A stretch of DNA of 64,000 bases from Halichondria panicea (lineage: Eukaryota; Porifera; Demospongiae; Suberitida; Halichondriidae): the NCBI RefSeq assembly GCF_963675165.1, contig NC_087385.1, positions 2,542,501 to 2,606,500 on the forward strand, in the 5' to 3' direction. A program made the translations under genes and the position numbers. The notes beneath the pieces were generated by a model that was given only the letters and a program-made list of their open reading frames with translations, ran no database searches and was not told where the DNA came from. Position 1 is the stretch's first letter. Every line of letters begins with the position of its first letter. Of the stretch, positions 58,401-64,000 are shown one piece after another.

Positions 58401-61400
58401 GCTCTTGAGAAGTTTTTATATTTGCACAAAGTTCCTCAAGCGTAATAGCAATGCTACCGGCAAATTTGTCAAGCATGTACACAAGAAGCATATGAGAATT
58501 GAGGCTGACAGACCATTTGGATTGAATGGTGCTGCAGCAGGTCCCTATGTAGCGTCTGAATGCTCTCATACTAGTAGAATTTGAGTAGCGACAATCCATT
58601 CGAACACATTTTACCAAATTGAATATTGAGAATCTTTGTGCAGTTCGCAAGATAAGCTGCTCCTTTCTATCCACTGTAGCCATATCTGTCACAAGGTCAG
58701 CATGACTTCCCACCACAATCAGTGGGGCTTTACCATCCAAATTAGCACACTGATTGGCAATGATTCCTAACCAGTAGGACACAGAGTGCGTGATAGTAGT
58801 GTCGTCTCTGTGAAGACCGACAACAAGGACTATAATGGGCGAGCATGTATCAACTGCTGACTTGATAATGGCGGCGTGACTGCTGTAGTAGGCATCTTGC
58901 CCAGCAAAATCATACATCACGACCTGTCCAAAGAAACGACTCTTGAAGGTCCGAGGGATGATTCCAGCTGTCTTCAGGCTGACTCCATCTACTTCCCTCC
59001 GAGAAATGAATACATTAACAAGTGATTCCAAAACTGTAGGCTCATGTTCTATCGCTTCAATGAGAGTGCTTTTACCTTCACCACTACGTCCGATGACAAA
59101 CATTTTTGCTAGATTCTTCAGAGGATCTTTAGAGAATACTTTGCCAAGAGTCTTGCGATATTCAGTGTAAACATCCAGTGCAACAGCTCCATGTTGAAGA
59201 AGAAGTTGTATAACGTCTTTCTTCCTAGCAAGAACAAGCGGAGTTTGTCCATTGACATCTTTGAAGTTCGGGTTGAGGTGGTGCATGATAAGTAGGTAGC
59301 TGACCATTTCTGTGTGTCCATACTTTGATGCCAAAAGGAGTAGTTTATCTGTACAAGAAATAACAACAATGAACCAAGCCGTGGATATAGAGCACCAGTA
59401 AACACATGACGTAAAACTATAAAAAGTATATCAATAAAGCGATACGACCTTACTTAACTACGTTCACTCACTCAACTTAATATTATTCTGACTAACCATT
59501 GACATCCGCCCCACACTCGCTGATAAGGAACTTGATGACGCTAAGCTTTCCTCCACGAGCTGCCAGTAACAGTGGCGTCTCTTCAAAGTCGTTTATAGGG
59601 GCTATATAGATGCAATAATAGGTGAATACCGTCGTATTGTGTATCACGTACCCACAATAGAAACCACTATAGGAACATATGTGCCAACTGTTATATAAGA
59701 AAAGAGTATATTAAGTTTTATCGTTAAATACTTGACTATAGCCTCGATCCCAGGCCGCACTTTCTCGAAGAGTGGGCCTGGTATTGACTGCTTGCGCATG
59801 CGCTAACCATCTGCCGGTATCTGGCGGATCCGGATAACAACGTTTATGATCAGTAAAACAATGACGTCACAACGAACGGAAGTGGATTGAAGGAAGTAGA
59901 TAGAAGGTTTGATTGAAGGTTTCTAGCCCATCTGATAGTATTCTGACAGCTACCCTTAGCCTGCTATGTTAACAAAAGACTCACAGCCTGCAACAGTGTG
60001 GATGACAATCGTCTGAACGGAGTGAAAGCTGACAAGAGCCTATATATATGGACAGGCCACGCCCATCAAATACTAACTTGGTGAAAAGTCTCCTACCGTA
60101 TAACACGAAATTTTCGAGGGGCTTAATTTTCGCAGATTTCGTGGGTTAGCAATCCTACACGAAAATTAAGGTTACGGTCAACCATTTGCTCATTAATTAT
60201 TCATGAGCTAGATCTAGTGATCTTTTCCAGTTAGAATGAGCTGGAAGTCCAGCTGAAACGCAGTAGACATTTTTACTGTAAAGCTTAGGTACAGTCTACT
60301 GTAGCTTCACTATATGCAGGGCGGGTCGAAGAGATATTTTGAAAAAAAGGCTACTGAAAGCTCACAAGAGGCTGTTTTCCTTGGCTCTGGCTGCCATTTT
60401 AAGTGGAGTTAGTCTACATATTATTATTTTGTGAGAGTTTGTTGGCCTGGAAAGAAAAAAACGCTTCGACCCGCCCTCCAGAATGGTAAGAAGCATCATA
60501 TAAGACCAAGAACACAGAGCTAGAAGTGTTTTTGGAAGTTTAAAATGACTACTATAGTTTTGTGTTGTTTCTAGTAACTTGATGATTGCTCAGAGCTTCC
60601 ACTGGAAGATGTTTTGAAGATTGATACTTGTCATACAGATTGATACACCGATATATTTATCATGTATGTGCTTCAAACTTCTCTCATGGCATTTATAGTT
60701 TCACAAAAATCATTATAAGAAAATCATGAATATTCATGAGCAAACTGTTTACCGTAACCTTAAGTCCACGAAAATTGTTCTTTAATCTGCTATAACATGC
60801 AAGGCGTGGCTTCCGGTAAGCGCAAACATTGTGCAACGAAATGCTTTTAGAGGCCAATCCACGAAATATAAGTGCCTCGAAAATTTCGCGCTATACGGTA
60901 TGCTACTGGTACACGGTATGCTACTGCTACACTGACTCTATCAGAAAAAAAAAAGCTGTACAATAAACCTACAGCTCTGTCTCTAGCTAGCTAGCTATAA
61001 TAGCTCTGTGTATGACTTTCAATACTTCCTCAGGATATTTTCGTGATAAATTCAGTATTATAGGACATTTTACGGGAAAAAGCATCCAATAATTTTGCGC
61101 ATGTGCAAGCAGTCAGTGGCAGGGCCTTTTCTTCAGGGGAGGCCAGTGAGAAGCTAATACTTGACATGCACAAGCCTCCTTCCAAACAAAGTATTAATCG
61201 TTGTACAGCTCTATATATAAGTGCTTCACTTCATAAACCTTTACTTTATCCATAGATTATCGAAGAGGAAACGCATGCGTTGAATTTCTGGCCCATCCGT
61301 GTTTCGCCTACGCCCACGCAGTACTGTAGTGGGAACCTGAAGCATGGAGTCTTTTAGAAGGACAGAGAAGTGCCTTGGCCTCAGGGGTATTACACAGGGC

Positions 61401-62850
61401 CATACCAGCGAGTACTATACTCTTTACTACCTATTATAGTTTTGTAACCTTAATCTTGAAGTGTCTATACTAAAGGAGTTTCATGAGTTTTTTTTAGCTT
61501 TCCTTGACTGGCTGAGGATTGTGAGATTTTTTATCCCTCCAAAAAGAAGTACAGCCTGTTAGAGATTGGAGACAAGTGCAGCGGTGAGTTAAGTGTGCAT
61601 GTTTTGAATGTATAGCAACTTTGTGAATGACTCTTCATGGTAGTATTTGCACGTCAAATTTATTATCACACTCATGACTTTCACTTGGATTTTGTGAAGT
61701 GTAGGTGTTGAACTAGCAAATGTATATAGGCTATAGAAGTGACCCTTTAATGTTACTACATGCTTTTGTACACTTCAATTGTAGTCATACGAATGGGTCG
61801 CCAAGTTTTGGGGGGAAGAGTTAAGAGAATAAACGATAAAAGTGTCAGTTGGAAGCAAACTCAGATTGTGTGCATCTGATGATGCTTCTTCATGGTTTAC
61901 ATTGGCAGACTGTAACACGTTCACTGAACCACTACCAAAGAGGACATTCAAGGAAATCGCATATTTCTGCATTTACATCATGAGTACAAACAGTCAGGGT
62001 TCTTCTCCCTAGAAAGTTTTGTCAGAGTGGTGTTGTGTAGCCAAAAGAGATCAACACGTCAGAGATCACACCTGATGCATTAATTTGTTCAGCCGCGGTA
62101 ATTCCAGCTCCAATATAGCGTATATTAAAGTTGTTGCAGTTAAAAAGCTCTCAAACAAAATATTTAATTGTCAACAATCTATTTTTGAATCTTGTTTTTA
62201 GTTCAGCATGGCATCATAGTTTCAGGGCACTGAAGTTCATCTTCTGAGAAGTTTAGGGGGTGCTTCCCTAGTGAAAAGCTGCAGCTTGAACTTGGAAAGA
62301 GAACAGTGACAGAAGCTTTGTCTGCTTCGATCTAAGATTAATAATCTGCCACGTGGCATAAGTGCCCCACCTACAACTAATAATGAAAGTACCGCAGGTG
62401 CTGATGCCTCGGTGGAGATGCCAAAGCTACATAACATAAAGCTACTAATAGCTTAATTTTATACACACGTTAAACATTAAAAATTTGCATGCTGCATGCA
62501 AACTCAAAGAGTGGGTAATGATTGACCATGATTGTTGTTAAAAACGATCGATGCCAAAGTTTAAGTCTAAAAATTAATGGCTGCCATCAGCAGAGCCTTG
62601 CAGCTCTCTTCTCACTCTTGCGACTACCAATAGCTAGCGTTCTAGTGCAGAGCTAACTACTAAGTAGAGTAGCAACACTCGGTAAACAAGTTTGGCTATG
62701 TGATCTTCCGAAAAGGCTGCAATGGCATTCCAAGTAAGCAAAATTAGGCATAACTCAAGACGAAGCATTATTTTGCAAATCCACAAATTAAAATCCAAGA
62801 AAACATGACTTGCACTTCATTGATCCTTGAGCAGCTGTAGCAGTCTACAC

Positions 62851-62893
<43 letters not shown>

Positions 62894-63797
62894 CACACAC
62901 ACACACTACTGTATACCCCGCTTGCGCATGCGCACCGAGGCATAATTAACAGACAATAACTATATTCACAGGAAATGAATGGTAGGCATTAGTTGCATGT
63001 GGTATACCATGCACCTCTGGACATTGATCAATGGAGGATTGAATAATACTGAAGATTTAATTAAACAAAGTATGCAGATTATAATACTGTGGTTTATAAT
63101 GCAGGTTGGATTTATGTTTTGATTGTTTTTACAGAAACAATGTGTATAAACAATAATTTCTAATATACCTATAACGCAACAATTGGTGTCCCATAATAAT
63201 GAGAAATTACACACAAAATTATCAGGGTTTCATACAGAGGGGGGGGCGCCTTGGGATTTCCCACACACAGCCAAAATCCCCCCCCCCTAGAAATAATGAT
63301 GTCATAATAAAAATGTATGACTTTTCTCCTTAAAAATGTCTACAATCTCATCAATAAAACTATAGACTAGTAAAATGTATGGTTTGAAGCACACAAAAAA
63401 CCAAATTGCACCTCAGATAACCATTCCTCAAAAATGTTCTGGGAGAGGACCCCCTCAATTAAACGTTCCCCCTCCCAGCTAAAAATCCTGTATGAAACCC
63501 TGATTATTATTACTACAAATACATGCACGCCTTAACATTTGACAATACACGTACATCATTACATACATGTACACATGTATTGCTCCTGGTTAAAAAGTAA
63601 TTCACATTCAGTTTATTGAGGCAAAAGTAGATTATGCTAATCACATCATGGCAATACACATTTAACACATTTGTAAACAAACAGCAACTTACTATTGACA
63701 TTCACAATGCACTCAGAAATCAGATATTTCAAGATATCAAGTTTCTGCTCACGAATAGTCAACTCCATCAGTGTGTCTCCCCATCTAGTTACAGGGA
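55460..63797 (-). CDS. Ankyrin-ROC-COR-Death domain protein (5' end outside window)
   Basis: Visible exons: 63693-63797, 59497-59601, 57123-59348, 56992-57073 and 55460-55833, all joined at phase-1 or consistent sites. The first two are exactly 105 nt and encode ankyrin units (ETPLLLAARGGKLSVIKFL). The long exon continues ankyrin (NGQTPLVLARKKDVIQLLLQ), then the ROC GTPase: P-loop GRSGEGKST, switch motif DFAGQ and VVGSHADLV. The COR region follows, with VFCPALIRLKVP and RRCSVWTTGVCWATPQGVKV. The last exon holds a Death domain (LAGCFDNVDDYLDQLGLTAG, ALRKWRERNP). The domain order resembles DAPK1 without its kinase; a kinase could lie beyond 64000. The frame breaks near 58030-58060: either a one-base shift or a 34-nt intron (see findings). 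Confidence 0.82.
55834..56991. other. Intron of the ANK-ROC-COR-Death gene
   Basis: Contains the element at 56401-56814. No exon is visible in the remainder. Confidence 0.4.
56401..56814. mobile_element. pogo-like MITE, diverged
   Basis: Left cagtagacccttgttaatcc, right ggattagcgagagcctactg. Internal inverse blocks gaggtggctgtatttcag and gaggtgactgtacttcag are direct-like copies. TA precedes it; the right flank is CA. Confidence 0.65.
59745..61150. mobile_element. Long repeat family copy split by a second transposon
   Basis: Reverse-orientation copy of the family at 40505-41095. Its left part (59745-60090) starts cctcgatcccaggccgcact and its right part (60903-61150) ends near ttcaggggaggccagtgaga. 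They are separated by the 803-bp element 60096-60898. In the large intron 59602-63692. Confidence 0.78.
60096..60898. mobile_element. MITE, TIR CCGTATARCRCGAAATTTTCGAGG, TA target, itself nested
   Basis: Ends ccgtataacacgaaattttc and gaaaatttcgcgctatacgg, TA on both sides. A longer inverse pair continues inward (aaggttacggtcaaccattt / aaactgtttaccgtaacctt). A further inverse pair, gggcgggtcgaag and cttcgacccgccc, lies at about 60319-60476. Solo ends of this family occur at about 24790-24812. Confidence 0.8.
62090..62150 (+). pseudogene. 18S rRNA-derived fragment
   Basis: About 61 bp match the universally conserved 530-loop region of small-subunit rRNA: cagccgcggtaattccagct, then gcgtatattaaagttgttgc and agttaaaaagctc. 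There is a 2-bp insertion in the CCAATA-GCG part. Flanking sequence is not rRNA, so this is an isolated fragment in an intron, not an rRNA gene. Confidence 0.85.
62380..62946. mobile_element. CCTCGGTG long MITE with tetranucleotide run
   Basis: Begins aatgaaagtaccgcaggtgc, tgatgcctcggtgga; ends gcgcatgcgcaccgaggcat. It includes an expanded CAGA run at about 62857-62891 followed by CA. Family copies are at 49375-49857 and 15115-15667. Confidence 0.8.
63223..63502. mobile_element. MITE with CAGGGTTTCATACAG ends and 5-bp duplication
   Basis: Ends cagggtttcatacag and ctgtatgaaaccctg are exact inverses, flanked by attat (63218-63222 and 63503-63507). G- and C-runs lie next to the ends. In the large intron of the ANK-ROC-COR-Death gene. 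Confidence 0.85.
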
Positions 63798-64000
63798 CTG
63801 CAGGGATACAAGCACTGTGATTCATACAAAATGAAGAAACACAATTATACTGGTACGTACATGTATGCAGGTGAACTAAAACAGAATGACATGCATTGTT
63901 TTTTAGAACTGTTAATAGCATTCGGTCACTTTATAAAAGACGTACAAAGGAATTCTGAACTCCTGATACAAAATTAGTCAAAATGTAAGAACAGAAAGCT

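Noticed and set aside
62090-62150. Functional rRNA gene
   Set aside because: Only about 61 bp match and the flanks are unrelated.
62857-62905. CRISPR-like short repeats
   Set aside because: A simple CAGA/CA microsatellite without spacers, in a eukaryotic intron.

Overview
The window looks like a compact, intron-rich, AT-rich metazoan genome. A demosponge or close relative is the most likely source. This is inferred from the gene set: a Frizzled/kringle receptor tyrosine kinase close to ROR/MuSK, an ankyrin-ROC-COR-Death protein, and a cathepsin L-like protease of the kind abundant in sponges. Very short introns and a dense load of small terminal-inverted-repeat elements fit the same picture. 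There are no bacterial-style operons. Coding spans below run from first to last coding exon, and exon coordinates are given in the evidence. Most multi-exon models were checked by summing exon lengths to an uninterrupted reading frame.

Layout. 1-7.5 kb: EMG1 (minus, 3' end cut off) head to head with PSMG4 (plus, with a 4.5-kb first intron full of small transposons). 8.3-10.4 kb: ATP5F1E (minus) head to head with CNEP1R1 (plus). 10.5-20.7 kb: an hnRNP C/RALY-type RRM gene (minus), MED10 (plus) and NCOA5 with an N-terminal RRM (plus). 21-22.6 kb: OXA1L (plus). 23.4-26.8 kb: a CNBD1-like gene with two cyclic-nucleotide-binding folds (minus), divergent from a broken cathepsin L-like gene (26.95-28.3 kb). 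30.3-34.4 kb: TTC5 (plus, 11 exons). 34.5-35.8 kb: a small one-helix membrane protein and a small secreted protein. 37.0-43.4 kb: a receptor tyrosine kinase with two FZ-kringle modules. 43.8-52.3 kb: VAC14 (minus); its last intron hosts a tRNA-Thr and a two-exon gene on the opposite strand. 52.5-55.3 kb: an MVB12-like MABP-domain gene (minus). 55.4 kb to past the right edge: an ankyrin-ROC-COR-Death gene (minus).

Most genes are housekeeping and functionally unrelated: ribosome and proteasome assembly, ATP synthase, lipin phosphatase regulation, Mediator, inner-membrane insertion, PI(3,5)P2 control and ESCRT. Several start head to head over 80-280 bp, which suggests shared promoters. Space between exons is largely occupied by at least six families of non-autonomous elements, with clear inverted repeats and 2-, 5-, 7- or 9-bp target duplications, some nested. 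The most notable single feature is the FZ-KR-FZ-KR-TM-kinase receptor.
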